Shown here in pieces: positions 46,112 through 57,853 of a stretch of 64,000 bases of DNA (positions within the stretch are counted from its first letter, which is position 1; every line of letters begins with the position of its first letter). A program made the translations under genes and the position numbers. Source of the DNA: Miscanthus floridulus (taxonomy: Eukaryota; Streptophyta; Magnoliopsida; Poales; Poaceae); assembly GCF_019320115.1 (NCBI RefSeq), contig NC_089587.1, positions 81,942,162 to 82,006,161 of the forward strand, in the 5' to 3' direction. Below the pieces are notes generated by a model. That model did no database searches. It was not told the DNA's origin and saw nothing but the letters and a program-made list of their open reading frames with translations.

Positions 46112-46120
46112 TTCTTTTGA

Positions 46121-48600
46121 AGGACCTTTTTGTTTGGTCAGTCCAAAGATGGAAAATGATCTTTTGCACACAATCGAAAAGAGTAGAAAATTAAGAAAAA
46201 GAAGTAGTCTTTTGGATAGATGTGACAATGAAAGCTCCAGAACTCTTGAACAGCAAAGCTCAGGATGTCATGTGCTGTTTGCTCCAATCAATGAATCTGC
46301 TCTGCGGCTCTATCACCTTGCTGATACTACTGAGGCGCATAACGTCTGTGTCTGGAATAACATAGATATAGCTGAAAGGTCAGGAGCTCTGAGTGCTGCT
46401 TCATCTAAGAGGGCAAGTGTATCGCACACTTTAGAAAGGAATGGTATAATGTTATCAAGCAAAAATGCAGATCATGTGCAACATGAATTGTCTGAAATCA
46501 ACCATCAGGTCAAACAAAACACTCTTGAAGCACCAAGGTTTCAAACCTTTGAAGCAAAAAATTCCATGGCCAGCCCACCGCTTGAAAATGCTTTATCGCA
46601 CTCAACTAAATCTAATTTTCTGGAAGGGCTTGATTGTGTATCCTGTCCACTTCCCGAAAATGGTGCAATTGATATTGTTGATAATGTTTCTATTGAAGCA
46701 TCTCATGGCTGGCCTCAAATTGATGTTCTTGAAGAGACTTATTCTATGCCCATTGTACTGCTTGATAAGGAAGGAGGACAGTTTTGAAACCACTTCTCTT
46801 GAAGTGACTTTTTGTTTAGTTAGTTCAAAGATGGAAAATGATCTTTTGCACACAACCGAAAAGATTGGAAAATTAAGAAAAAGTAGTCTTTTGGATAGAT
46901 GTGACAATGAAAGCTCCAGAACTCTTGAACAGCAAAGCTCAGGATGTCATGTGCTGTCTGCTCCAATCAATGAATCTGCTCTGCAGCTCTATCACCTTGC
47001 TGATATTACTGAGGCGCATGATGTCTGTATCTGGAATAACATAGATATAGCTGCAAGGACAGAAGCTCTGAGTGCTGCTTCATCTAAGAGGGAAATTGTA
47101 TCGCACACTTTAGAAAGGAATAGTATAATGTTATCAAGCAAAAATGCAGATGATGTGCAACATGAATTGTCTGAAATCAACCATCAGGTCAAACAAAACA
47201 CTCTTGAAGCACCAAGGTTTCAAACCTTTGAAGCATCAAATTCTATGGCCAGCCCATCGCTTGAAAATGGTTCATCGCACGACTAAATCTAATTTTCTGG
47301 AAGGGCTTGATTGCGTATCCTGTCCACTTCCCAAAAATGGTGCAATTGATATTGTTTATAATATTTCTGCTGAAGTATCTCAGGGCTGGCCTCAAACTGT
47401 TGTTCCTGAAGAAACTTATTCTATCCCCATTGTACTGCTTGATAAGGAAGTGGGACAGTTCTGAAATCACCTCTCATGAAAGGCATTTTTGTTTGGTGAG
47501 TGCAAAGATTGAAAAGGATCTCTTGCACACAATCGAACAGACTGGAAAATTAAGAAAAAGAAGCAGTCTTTTAGATAGATGTGACAATGGAAGCTCCAGA
47601 ACTATTGTACAGCAAAGCTCAGGATGTCATGTGCTGTCTGCTCCAATCAATGAATCTGCTCTGCAGCTTTCTCACCTGGCTGATACTACTGAGGTGCATG
47701 ATGTCTGTGTCTGGAATAACATAGATATAGCTGCAAGGTCAGAAGCTCTGAGTGCTGCTTCATCTAAGAGGGCAAGAGTATCACACATTTTAGAAAGGAA
47801 TAGTGTAATGTCATCGGACAAAAGTGTGCCAATGCTAGAATGCCAGAGCTTCGGCATCCCTGTTTCATCTGACAGCCCGACCATTACTGAGAGGGCACTT
47901 CAGGGATTCTGTGAGTCTAAAAAGCTTGTTAACTTTTGTTCCAGCCTTTCTGTAAAGTATAAGATAAAACCACTAGACAGTGTGTATCAGTCACTACCAT
48001 CTAGGTTCGAGAATCTCATGAATCGATCCCTTTCCTATTCCGTAGACACTAACCTTCTGGATCCAAGTTATGCTAGCAAATGTAGCTTGGATTTTGATGG
48101 TGCTTTTATGATGTCCAATGGTCAGACTTCTGGTTCATCAAATGTTTATAGTGTACAAGAGGATAGTGATGTTCCTTTGACCCTTTCATTTGAGAAGTAT
48201 GACCTGAAAAAGCTCCCTGCAACGATTGGATCTAGTTCGGATTATCGTGGCTCTATATCAGGATTTGGTTGCTCTAAAATTGATGAAGATAGCACCATTC
48301 TAGGGGGAAATGAGAACCAAGCGAAACCATCTCATTCTATTGGTAGAAATTATTCAAGGCAATGCTTGGGTGGCAAAAGGCTGCTTGGTTATGCTACTAA
48401 TATATATCAAAGCAAAGGAACAAGCAGCCTAGACTTGATAGCTGGGAAATCTTATATAAGGGAGCCTGATCAGAATGTGCATATCAGAGTTAATCAGGAC
48501 ATAAAGAACCCGAAGGAGGTTCTTGCTCTTTCGATTACAAATGTTGGAAAAATTACTTATTCGCTCCATTGTATTTTTTGCAAACTACCGGGAAGGTTCC
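46121..48600 (+). repeat. Repeated modules of about 650 bp in the large exon of the INCENP-like gene
   Basis: A module with ENDLLHT.EK..KLRK, SSLLDRCDNESSRTLEQQSSG, AHDVCVWNNIDIA, NHQVKQNTLEAPRFQTFEA and CVSCPLPENGAIDIVDNVSI recurs from about 46134, 46830 and 47500; the end part also occurs before the LINE (42840-43172). Copies are very similar at DNA level, so the expansion is fairly recent. Reading frame changes between copies. The last copy passes into unique sequence (MLECQSFGIPVSSDSP, SLPSRFENLMNRSLSYS, LTLSFEKYDLKKLPATIGSSS) ending near 48600. Confidence 0.85.
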
Positions 48601-49484
48601 CCTATGACAGGTTCTGCCTAGACGTGCCAACAACAATTTTCTAATAATTCCAATTAAATTCTCTATAGTGCCTATTAGAATTATACTAAAAATACAACTG
48701 AAGTTTCAAATACAAGCATAGTTTTTACATTATCTAGTCATTCTCTTGCAAGGAGAACACATCATGGCAAAGAATCTTTGCTCTGTGACTGTACACATCA
48801 AAATATCACACACAGTCCAGATGTACATCTGGTACCAAAACTTGAAACAGTTGAGATGCTGAGTAATTTTAGAACCAAAAATACAGGGTGAAAAGAAGTG
48901 GGATCCTTCGATTCGCACAATGCATTATATTGATTAACAAATCTAGTGGCTTTCCTTGTGGTTCCATAACTTTGTGTTCCCACCAGTTCATCACAGATGG
49001 CACTGAACTGCGACAGCTGCACTGTGTGCTACTTTGAAAGTTTGATTTTCTTTCATTTACCAGAACTTTGTAAACATTATGGTTTGAGAAATATTGTGCT
49101 TAACGTTCATTCTGTAAACATATCGCAGTCCTATGGAATGACACCTTATGAAGATTCTGATGCAAAGGATTTCGAAACCTTGGAGCATCAAAGGGAAATA
49201 AGGCGTAGACATAAGTTGATTCCATCATGGGCTCAGTAAGTACTCTATACCAATAAGTTATAGCTATCAATGACCAATTATGTTTCCAAAATAAGTCAAG
49301 TACATTAGATAATACACTGGGCACACTATCAAACTTGTTATAGGACAGCGGTGCTCTAGTTGAAGTTGCTTATGTTTTTATTTTTATTTTGTCATCCTAA
49401 CTTAATGTGAATTTGCTTAGAACATTTCCTGTGAGCAAATGCTCCTCTTTTGAAGCAGACATGGAAAAGTCATTCCTTGTAGAA

Positions 49485-49905
49485 TGTCAAGGGCGTTGGT
49501 GCTCAAGGTAGCTGGCCCTTGACTACGAAGCTCGTAGCTTGGGTTGATAATGGCGTGGGGTTTCTCCCCTGTACGCCCTATGGTGAAGGGGATGAGATTA
49601 AGAGAGAATAGAGAGATTAGGAATAGGTTTGTTCTTGCTTGCCTCATCATAAACTGGTTGCAGGGTATAAGTAGAGGCGCCCAACCTCTAGCTCCTCGTT
49701 TCTCTCTCCATCATTAACTCTAATCTCTCAACCATAACTCTAATCTCTCAACCAACTCCTAAACTCCATTGATTACAGCCGCCTATGCCTCCTTGGGCTC
49801 TTGCACGCCCTTGGTAGCTCCCCTGGCGGCATCTCGTGTCCTGGTCCGGCGGGCGGCCATACTGCCGCCCCCACATGACATAGAAACTGGGAATGTCCTG
49901 CCATG
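49485..49905. repeat. Unclassified insertion-like segment in the IN-box intron
   Basis: This stretch lies between the two IN-box exons. It has gaatgtc near both edges (49482, 49893) as a possible target duplication and a tandem aactctaatctctcaacc repeat (49713-49757), and is followed by a duplicated atagaaact phrase (49879, 49910). I cannot assign it to a family. Confidence 0.35.
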
Positions 49906-50038
49906 ATAATATAGAAACTAGGGATCCTTGTGATACATGTTCCAGCGCCGAATTCATATTTATCTTGCTAACTGCATTTTGTTTGTACTTATTTTCAGGG
50001 AAGAAAACTTAGATAAAATCTTGGTATCCAATCTGATG

Positions 50039-53000
50039 GTAAGCTCCAATGTACCACACTATTAGTAGTAACACTATTTTTAGTTATTGCTGTGACTGAA
50101 GTTGCAGCCCTCCTTTTGGTGCAGTTCTTACGCGTGGCAATGCTCATCGACCAATCTATTAGCTGGCCATTAACAACTATTGAAGTCTGTAAAAATAATA
50201 ATGCTCGTTCTCCTGCTTCACGGAATTCTTTCTTCTGCAACAAAATGTACAGGCAAATCTCCTCTCTCCCTCTCTCACTACTAATTATCTTCAGTATGCT
50301 CTACTGTAGGAGTAGCGCATTGAAAACATTTACTGTGTTTCACGGATGCTGATCTTAAGCGTACGGAATTACTGTAGTACATTGTATGACTTTGGTTATG
50401 TGGAATAACAACCTTCTGTGATGCAATACCCCTAGGTGCAAGTATAGCATGTCTAAAATTTTAGTATCAGGGTATGCTGTTAGATTTTAGCCAGTATTAG
50501 TGCAGCATAACTGGCCTTGCTTTTACTCATTTTTACAGCATGGGACCAAAATGTGTTTTTGCTGAGAGAAAAAAAAAAGCTAAGTGCCTAATGTGTTTGG
50601 GCACCTAGGGGAAACTTTGTAGTTTTTTTTTTTAATAAAGAAATTTGAGCCAGACCAACATTGCATTTTTACTCAATAGCAGTAACCAAATGAGCCAAGG
50701 TTCTGACTTCTGCCTGTTATTGAGCCCAGGCTTGACCTAAACCAAACTATCTTTTTGTAACGGGCAGATGAAGCTGTTGTGTGCTTTGATGCCCGAAAGT
50801 AGGCAGGCCATCTTGCAACCCTGTCAGCACATGTGATATGTATCTTGATACCCAAACAACAAAACGGCTGGCAGAGTGCCACGTAAACACTATATCCTGT
50901 TAGGACCATTGCCAACTTGTTGCTGTTTCCATTGGCCTAATTGCTGTTTAGATCAGCATTTGTAAGACTGCAACCCTTGACCCCCTCTGTGGTCCGTGCT
51001 GATGAGTGTGGTCATAAACTTCTGTCTCCGGAGTTAGTTTCTTGCAGTGCAGAGATTGTAATGTCACACTACTTTTTTTTTTCTTCCTGCACTGCATCTT
51101 CTATGGCATATGATGTTGAATCTGAATGTAGCGTTGGTGTCATCGCGTGTGCTTTTCCCAGAGGCCCTTTGGGCTAACCCTTTCCCTTTTCCAGTTGCAG
51201 GTGACTGATGATAAAATAAAAGGCTGGCGGTTCTGTCTGTCGGCAGCATTTTGTTTTGCACAGAGACAATAGGGGTGTGGAGCCTCCATCAGCTCCCGCC
51301 CGAATTCGTGGTTCACGGTACCGTATCTATACTCTGATGATCAAGTTGCGCTCTGCTCATTTCAACACTGTTATGGTACATGCATTCTGCACAAACACTG
51401 GCACGACCTTGTTGGTTGGTCCATGCATGGGATTTGGATCCAGCCTGGTCAAAGATCAGTTGGACGTACAGCTAGTTTAGTGGACATATTGGTACCGAGG
51501 ATCCTGTTGTATCATCACCACTGACTAATCAGTGGTGTTTGTAGGAAAAATCCAGGTCCAGCGTGGACGCTGGCGGGGCATGTGGCTTCTGGATTAGAAC
51601 AAGTACTTGTAGGGCATCTCCCTCAGATGCCCTTGGGCCGCATTGAGGGGCTCCATGTGCCGGCGGGGGCGGGGCTCATGGCTCCAAACTGAACCTAGCT
51701 AGGCTTTTGTTCTCGTGGCAGCCGAAGCTTAGAGTCACCTTCATTTGTTTACGCCGGCACTTATCATCTCTGATCTCTCACCGTCACTTGTGAACTAGTA
51801 TTATACTATAATCAGCCTTTGGACTTGTACATGGCTGCCTACACATGTTAAGGGTTTCTGGGTTTGAATGCTCGATCAGAGCATGCATGTTGGCTGTGCT
51901 GTGCTGCATAAATAAACTATAACCCTCGAGAGATTCCTATCGGGCAGCAGTTGCCGTTGGCCCTGAAGATGCATGGACCACGTGGAGTAGAGTGGCTGGC
52001 TGGGCGGGGAACTTTTTATGGAGATATATATATTTGGTAGCCAGAAGAGATTGGCGAAGCGTGTAGGTTTGGCAGAGGGAGAGGGGCCGGCGCATGCTCT
52101 CTACTGTTGTACCAGCAGTGTACGTTAGGGAGGAATGTGACTGTTGCGAGCGTGCTCTCGCCCTTGCCTGCCGCCGGCCCTGCCGACCTCGTGTCGATGT
52201 CGTCCACCTGTGCGGTGCGGCGGCCCTTGCAAAAACTTGGCTGGAAAATCCCTGCGCCAACGGGCTCGTGTCGTGTGAGTCGCCGCTACCGTCTGCATGG
52301 CGGCACTGTTCGCGATAGATGGTCATGTCTTGCAGTCTTGGCACGCTGCAAGCCACACAAATGGCGGCACTGTTCGCGATTAGAAGTAGTAGTAGATGCC
52401 CGGCCCCCGGCCTGAATAGGAGTCGTTGGAATGCTACGGGGGCAGGACGGGCACGCTTCGTGCTGCTCGCCGGAGGGAGAGGCAACATGTCTGTCAGCCT
52501 GCAGAGGTCCTGCGTTCTTGGGGGCCCGCGTGGATCTGGCTGTCGCCCCCCAAAACGACCGACTCTCTCTTCGCTGGAGCTGCTTTTCATTTGTATTTTT
52601 CTCTAACAATATTTTAAAATAACTATCAGCATAAGTCAAATTTCAGCGTAAGCCAACACGTTGCAAATATAAACTGTTATCGGAGCTCGATCGATGTACA
52701 CGCGCCTGTCCGTATGTTTGTAGATACGGACGGACCTCTGACATGTGGGATGCTGCTACAGGTAATAGGAGGAGTATTAGTAATGCCGTCGATAATTTAA
52801 TTAATTACAATTGATGAATTGAGAGGCCGGCGAAAAAGAAAAGCCCGTAAATATATGTATGGATGGGGCTGAGTCAGATCTGAATACGTGATCCAGATCC
52901 ACGTCAGACAGAGCCTGCAGGATTAATGGCCGCGTCACTCTCGCAGCAGGCGTGTAGGCGCCTCGACACAAATACGCCTCTGTTCGGTGAAGGCGACCTC

Positions 53001-53130
53001 CATGCTCGTCTCGCAAAAATAAAATTAAAAAGAAGCCCTCGCTACTGGTTAGTACTCCGTCCGTCCAGAAAATTATCCACCATCTCGGATGATCACTTTT
53101 TAGTTTGGTTCAGCTTATTCTCTGTTACAG
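50039..53130. other. Intergenic region after the INCENP-like gene
   Basis: No supported gene. A possible remnant of the last INCENP exon (PKCVFAERKKK-like, near 50550) has an acceptor but the wrong phase. Poly-A/T runs occur near 50570 and 50625. The 20-base phrase ggcggcactgttcgcgat(a/t)ag is directly repeated at about 52301 and 52366. Overlapping GC-rich ORFs at 51937-52640 on both strands show no domain. Confidence 0.4.
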
Positions 53131-53344
53131 AATATCAGCGGCGGAGCGTGGCATCAAACAAAGGAGGGGCTAATTCATCTTGCCTCTAACTTCTAGCTAC
53201 TACAGTCTGCCTGTGTTCTTAGTTAAATATTTTTCCTCTCTCTATCGCACGAAACAATGAATGCATTCACAGGAATAACAGTGGAGCATAGTCAAGCAAG
53301 GGGGGCCGATGCCCAGTTTGGCCTCCACGAGGCTCCGCCACTAT
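53131..53344. repeat. Possible small transposon with GCGGAGC ends
   Basis: The left end gcggcggagcgtgg and the right end cgaggctccgccac are imperfect inverted repeats about 210 bases apart, and the interior includes gaggggctaattcat. (A)GTGGCGGAGCC is a common terminal or near-terminal phrase of grass repeats. No ORF. Weak call. Confidence 0.35.
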
Positions 53345-53401
53345 AGAACACTACTGAATCAGTCAAAATCAGCCACGACTGGATCAGCCAAACTAGCCCT
53401 A

Positions 53402-53636
53402 TGTAATTTTAGCATAGTGTCATAGTTTAGTATCACAAGTTCATTCAATTATAAATAAAAAATATCAATATTTATAATATCAAATAAATATTATTAGATT
53501 AATTATGAAATATATTTTTATAATAAATTATTTTGGAGCTATAAATATAAATAGTATTTACTAAAAAATTGATTCAACGTGAACTATTTTTGCTGGCACT
53601 TAATTGGTAGTTATATTCTTTTGGACAGAGGGAGTA
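53402..53636. mobile_element. Stowaway-like MITE, left end lost
   Basis: The AT-rich sequence ends ttcttttggacagagggagta. Its body (gtaattttagcatagtgtcat ... ttattttggagctataaat) matches the complete element at 63018-63276, so it is a member of the same family lacking a clean left terminus. Confidence 0.75.
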
Positions 53637-56456
53637 CGGCAAAGCTCTCGACCATTGCCCAATGGTTATGTCTTTTTTGTTTATAATATAAAATTGTTTT
53701 TCAAAAATAAAAGACAGGCGGGCACGAATTCCCGAGGCATGGGCGGTGCTTTGTGCCTCGAGGTTAGCGCGCAAATTACTACCATTGTTTATTAGCGGCG
53801 GCTCTAGTACAGGTCTACTCGCAGTCCGACAGTTTCTTTCCAAGAGAGAAAAAGAGTACTAGGTAATACCTAGTAGAAACTACGCTTCTCAACCCACGAT
53901 TTCCATTGCTTTGTACATACAAAGGATAACTTAAATACAGCATAAAAAAGATAGATCAACTGTGGCAACTATTTCTGTAGAACACACGCCGCCACATTTC
54001 AGAACACACGCTGACACATTTCTGCAGTCCACGACATGTTCTAGAAGACCATAACACACGCAATTACTCGGCCTGTTAAAACACTATTAACTGGCTGGTT
54101 TGGGCTGGATGAAACCAATAAGTGAACGGAGTGACTAAATTGAGGATCGATGCATGCAGCTCAAAAATACAAAAATGTCTCACCGAAAGTCATCTCGGTG
54201 ACGGTGAGGGGGGTCGATGCAGGTAGGACACTAGCAGGAGGCTACCCTGGCGTTTTCCCACCGCCGCTGAACTGTAGACGCGACCAAAGGGGATGGAGGC
54301 TTCCACCGCGCCGTGTCCGTGGCTGCGGCTGGGCCTGTTCATTTGAGCTTATCGGCCAGCTTATCTGCTACAGTATTTTTTCCCTCCTACAGAAAAATAG
54401 CTTTAGTCAGCTTGTGAGCCGGATTTAGAGCTCGTTTTATCGGCCTCCGGCTCCTCTCCTATTCATCTCTTATAGCGACACGGTTCATCGGAGCCGTTTT
54501 TCTCTCTCCTCCTTTTCTCTTTCACGGAGAGCGCCGGAGCCTAAGAAGCTCGTTTTTTTCTCTTCTCCCGCTCCAACTCCTGCACGCTACAGTACGCTAT
54601 AGTGTATAGACATAGAAAACCATCACTAATAACGTATTGGAACTGTCCTATTAATATCTATAGACACTATGTATAGAAACCATGGTCCTAATAAATAATT
54701 TTTACCGAATAATTTTTTATCCAATCACGTATATTCTCTCTGTTCTCTACCAATCATATCTCTTCATTTCTGATTTTCGTATAGACATAGTTTCTAACTT
54801 AGATCTGATTTCTATGATTTTTATTCTTTCTCTTTACATCAGTAAAAACGCTTAGATAACTATACAATTAGTGTCCATAGAAATTGGCTTTTTACGTCTG
54901 GGAGTGACGGCTATCCATCCCTCCAGAGAGAGAGAGTGAGAGCGAGAAGAGAGAGGGCGAAAAGAAATGAAAGGTGCGGGCGGGGGGGCACGGGCGACTG
55001 GGCGAGGGGACAGCGAGTGATTCAAGGCTGTCAGGAAATGCGCCATGTCGAGCCGTTTACTAGCTGACTGAAGCACGGTACACACCTGCTGACAAGAAAC
55101 GCTACTCACTCACTGCTAAAAGAATACATTTCGGTTGATAGTTTATGTAGCTGATAAGTCGATTGATGCTGATTTGTTATGAGAGAAAAATGCTATACTC
55201 CCTAAAAAGCTAAATATTTCTTAGTTTGATCACTTATATATAGAGTATTAGTATTTTTTGTGCTAAAAAATATATGAAATCTAGTTTACATTATTAAAAG
55301 ATACTACAGTTTTTGATACTACCATGCACATAAACCTAGTCAATTTTGAGATTGTTACGATCTTGAGAAACCATATTTTCATTTTTTCTAGGGTTGAGGG
55401 AGTTGTATCTCGGCCATTTATTTTGCTGTTTTTCTTGTTGAGGCTTCTTTATCAGTCTAATCAAAAAGCCTTGCTAAACATGCGCGCGCACACAAAAACG
55501 ACTTTTGAAGAAAAAACGGTGAAGCCAAAACTATTTTTGACTAGGCCCTGTTCGCTTGAACTTATCAGTACGATTTATCATCCATGGTACACTATTTTCT
55601 CTCACAATAAAACAATATCAACCAGCTTATCAACCAAAAGAACATAATTTTTTTCTAGCTCCACCAATTTTTAGCCCTGCCATTGCTAAAGAGTAGGACT
55701 ACTCCTACCTAGTGTTACTTTTTTTTTTGAGAAGTAGAGTACCACTATACCAGTAGCTCAGTAACTACGGTAGCAGTAATTACTGTTGGATAATACAGTA
55801 ATCACCTTGGGGTCTGCACCCAAAAGTGACCCTGGGCCTGTTTACTTCCTCTCAAAATGCCAAATTTTTTAAGATTTTTCGTCACATCGAATCTTTAGAC
55901 GCATGCACGAAGCATTAAATATAAATAAAAAATAAAACTAATTACATAGTTTAGACGAAATCCACGAGACGAATCTTTTAAGCTTAATTAAACTATGATT
56001 GAACACTAATTGTTAAATAACAATGAAAACGCTATAATGTCGTTTTGCCAAAAATTTCGACGACCAAACCGTCCCTGTTTTTTTTTTTTTTTTTGCCAGA
56101 AAGTGACCCTGGGTTGGGTGGGTCAAAACTGAAAACTGGGACGGTTGCCCAGGCCTCGAGGAGGGTGAGTGAATGAGTGAACATCTGACATGTGAGTAAA
56201 AAAAAGGAAAAAGAAAGGGGAGCAGAGAGAAAAGAACAACAGAGCACCACCTAAGTGCTCTCTGGTCTCTGACAGTGGGTCAGCAGAGCACGCCCGGATC
56301 GATTCGACATTTCGACGCCACTTGTATATAGGCCTACAGGGGCACCCCAAGGCCCAACAAGCCATAGCTTTGACCCTTCTCGTCTTTGCACAACCTTGCC
56401 CCCTCTGACTGACCCTGACCGCAGCCCTACTCCCTCCCCACACCGCGCACCGGCAG
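53637..56456. other. Intergenic region with several MITE fragments
   Basis: Fragments of the GTTCGCTTGG / CCAAGCGAAC family occur at about 54331-54420 (gttcatttgagcttatcggcc) and 55546-55648 (gttcgcttgaacttatcag). A Tourist-like body (acgagacgaatcttttaagc) occurs at about 55834-56075. agagagagagtgagagcgag is at 54923. No gene is supported. 56400-56456 is probably part of the kinase promoter. Confidence 0.5.
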
Positions 56457-57853
56457 GTGGCAGCGCCGCCCCCACTTTATTTATCTGCTGCCTTTCGCCA
56501 TCCCCAACATGACCACCACCACTCTGCAGCGAAATCCTGTATAGGAGTCGCTCGCGCATCAGCGGAGGCAGAGGCAGGCCGGCCGCCGGGCAGGACGCAG
56601 GACCGCATTCCGTTCCGCCGCCACGGCCGCCTTCCCCTAGCAGAGGTACGCTCGCTGCCCTTCCTTCCTTCCTTCCCATCCCGCCCTGGCTATGGTTGCT
56701 TCTTGCGTCCCTGACTGACTCTGATTGATTTGACTGATTGGGGGTGGGGTGGGTGCCGTCCGTCCCTCCTTCCCCCATCACTTCCTCCAACGTTGGTTTC
56801 TTTCTTTCTCGCGTTTCTTGTTTGTTCATCTGTCGATGCAATGCCGCCGCCGCCGCCGACCGTCACTTTCTTCATCTGCTCTGTGCCTCTGTTCCCCTTT
56901 TCTTACGCATTTAATGGCCTCCCTCCGCTCCACGTTCAGCGCCTAGCAGATGTCCGATGTCGATGTGCTTGCTGCTCGTAGCCTGCCTGCCGTGCCTACC
57001 TCCTGTGATTCCGGTGTGATCCACTTCCTTTCCTTTCCAAGGGGAGGGGAGAAAGCGGGGAGGCGCTCGTGATTCCGCCACCTGTTCCGGTCCAGGTTGC
57101 AGCTAGCCAGCGCTTTTCTTGCTAATCTTATTAATCTCCTGTTCCGGCCTGGCCACTCGTGGAGCCACGCCCACATTCGTCCCCCACCCCCGTCTCCTTT
57201 CCTGCCAAACGCTGGCGCCTCTCTGTGATCTTTGGGGCCTTGTTCATAGTGCTGTGCCGGGTGCCATTTGCTGCTTCTTCTTCGCTGATGCAATGGGCCG
57301 GGTGCTGGATCTGTGCGGTGGTTCGGGCTTCCTCTAGGTGCGGCTGCTTGCTTGCGCCTATCTCCTTGCTCCCTGCCCGCAAATCTTGCGTGCAGCTGCA
57401 GCAGCTTGTTATTTGAGCGTTTCTATGAATGCTTTAGGTTTCCCAGTTCTCACCCGGTGGGTGGGCTGCTAGTCTCTCCCAGCAATTTTGTGGTGTTTGA
57501 TATGTGTTCCTGTGTCCGCTGTTAAATTCAAATTCCTGTACAGTTACCAGTTCTTTGTCAACAACTCTGCTTTTAAGACGGCTCTTATCAGTATACTACC
57601 TGCTGATATAAATACTGTTCTTTGTTCTTCATTGTTTCTGTAGATGCCAAGGAACTCAATTGAGAAGTGACCAGTCTTGCTAGATTTTGTATAAAGTGAA
57701 GTTAAAATTGGATCTTCACTCGTCTGATTGATCTGCACTGCTGGAACTCCTTGTGACCAGACCGTGGAGGCTGCCAAGCACAACGTGCCTGGGCACCAGG
57801 CTACTAAACCAGCGGCTGCGGATCCAGTTCCTGCAAAGGAGGAGAAGAAAGCA
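56457..57853 (+). promoter_or_regulatory. 5' leader of the kinase gene with a probable leader intron and uORF
   Basis: Consensus splice sites (cagag|GTACGC at 56645/56646 and ttctgtAG|atgcc at 57643/57644) suggest a leader intron of about 1 kb, common in this kinase family. The second leader exon begins with a nine-codon uORF (57644-57670, MPRNSIEK and TGA). The frame of the main ORF is open from 57728 but has a TGA at 57725 and no ATG before 57854, so the leader extends to 57853. Confidence 0.55.

Larger units (their letters stand above)
41764..50038 (+). pseudogene. INCENP-like gene (WYRD type), probably a pseudogene
   Basis: INCENP is the inner-centromere scaffold of the chromosomal passenger complex that binds Aurora kinase through its C-terminal IN-box. 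Exon 1 is 41764-42211 (donor GTAGCT); exon 2 starts at 42788 after TTTGCAG. The N-terminus (METLFMRAFERRDAAEAQM) resembles plant INCENP starts and is triplicated. The IN-box is encoded by 49128-49235 (SYGMTPYEDSD ... IRRRHKLIPSWA) and 49999-50038 (EENLDKILVSNLM), joined in frame through consensus splice sites. Between them is a large exon of repeated modules (42788-43172, 46121-48600). Defects: TAA near 42910 where sibling repeats have CAA, frame changes between modules near 46785 and 47280, a LINE at 43173, and no clear final exon (a LDP..IF-type end is expected). Alternative splicing around the defects cannot be excluded. Confidence 0.68.

Noticed and set aside
50548..50610. Candidate last INCENP exon (PKCVFAERKKK-like)
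   Set aside because: An acceptor AG is present but the phase does not match the donor at 50038, and the key Leu-Asp-Pro is not there.
51937..52640. Overlapping ORFs on both strands, up to 217 residues
   Set aside because: GC-rich intergenic sequence with several equally open frames and no recognisable domain.
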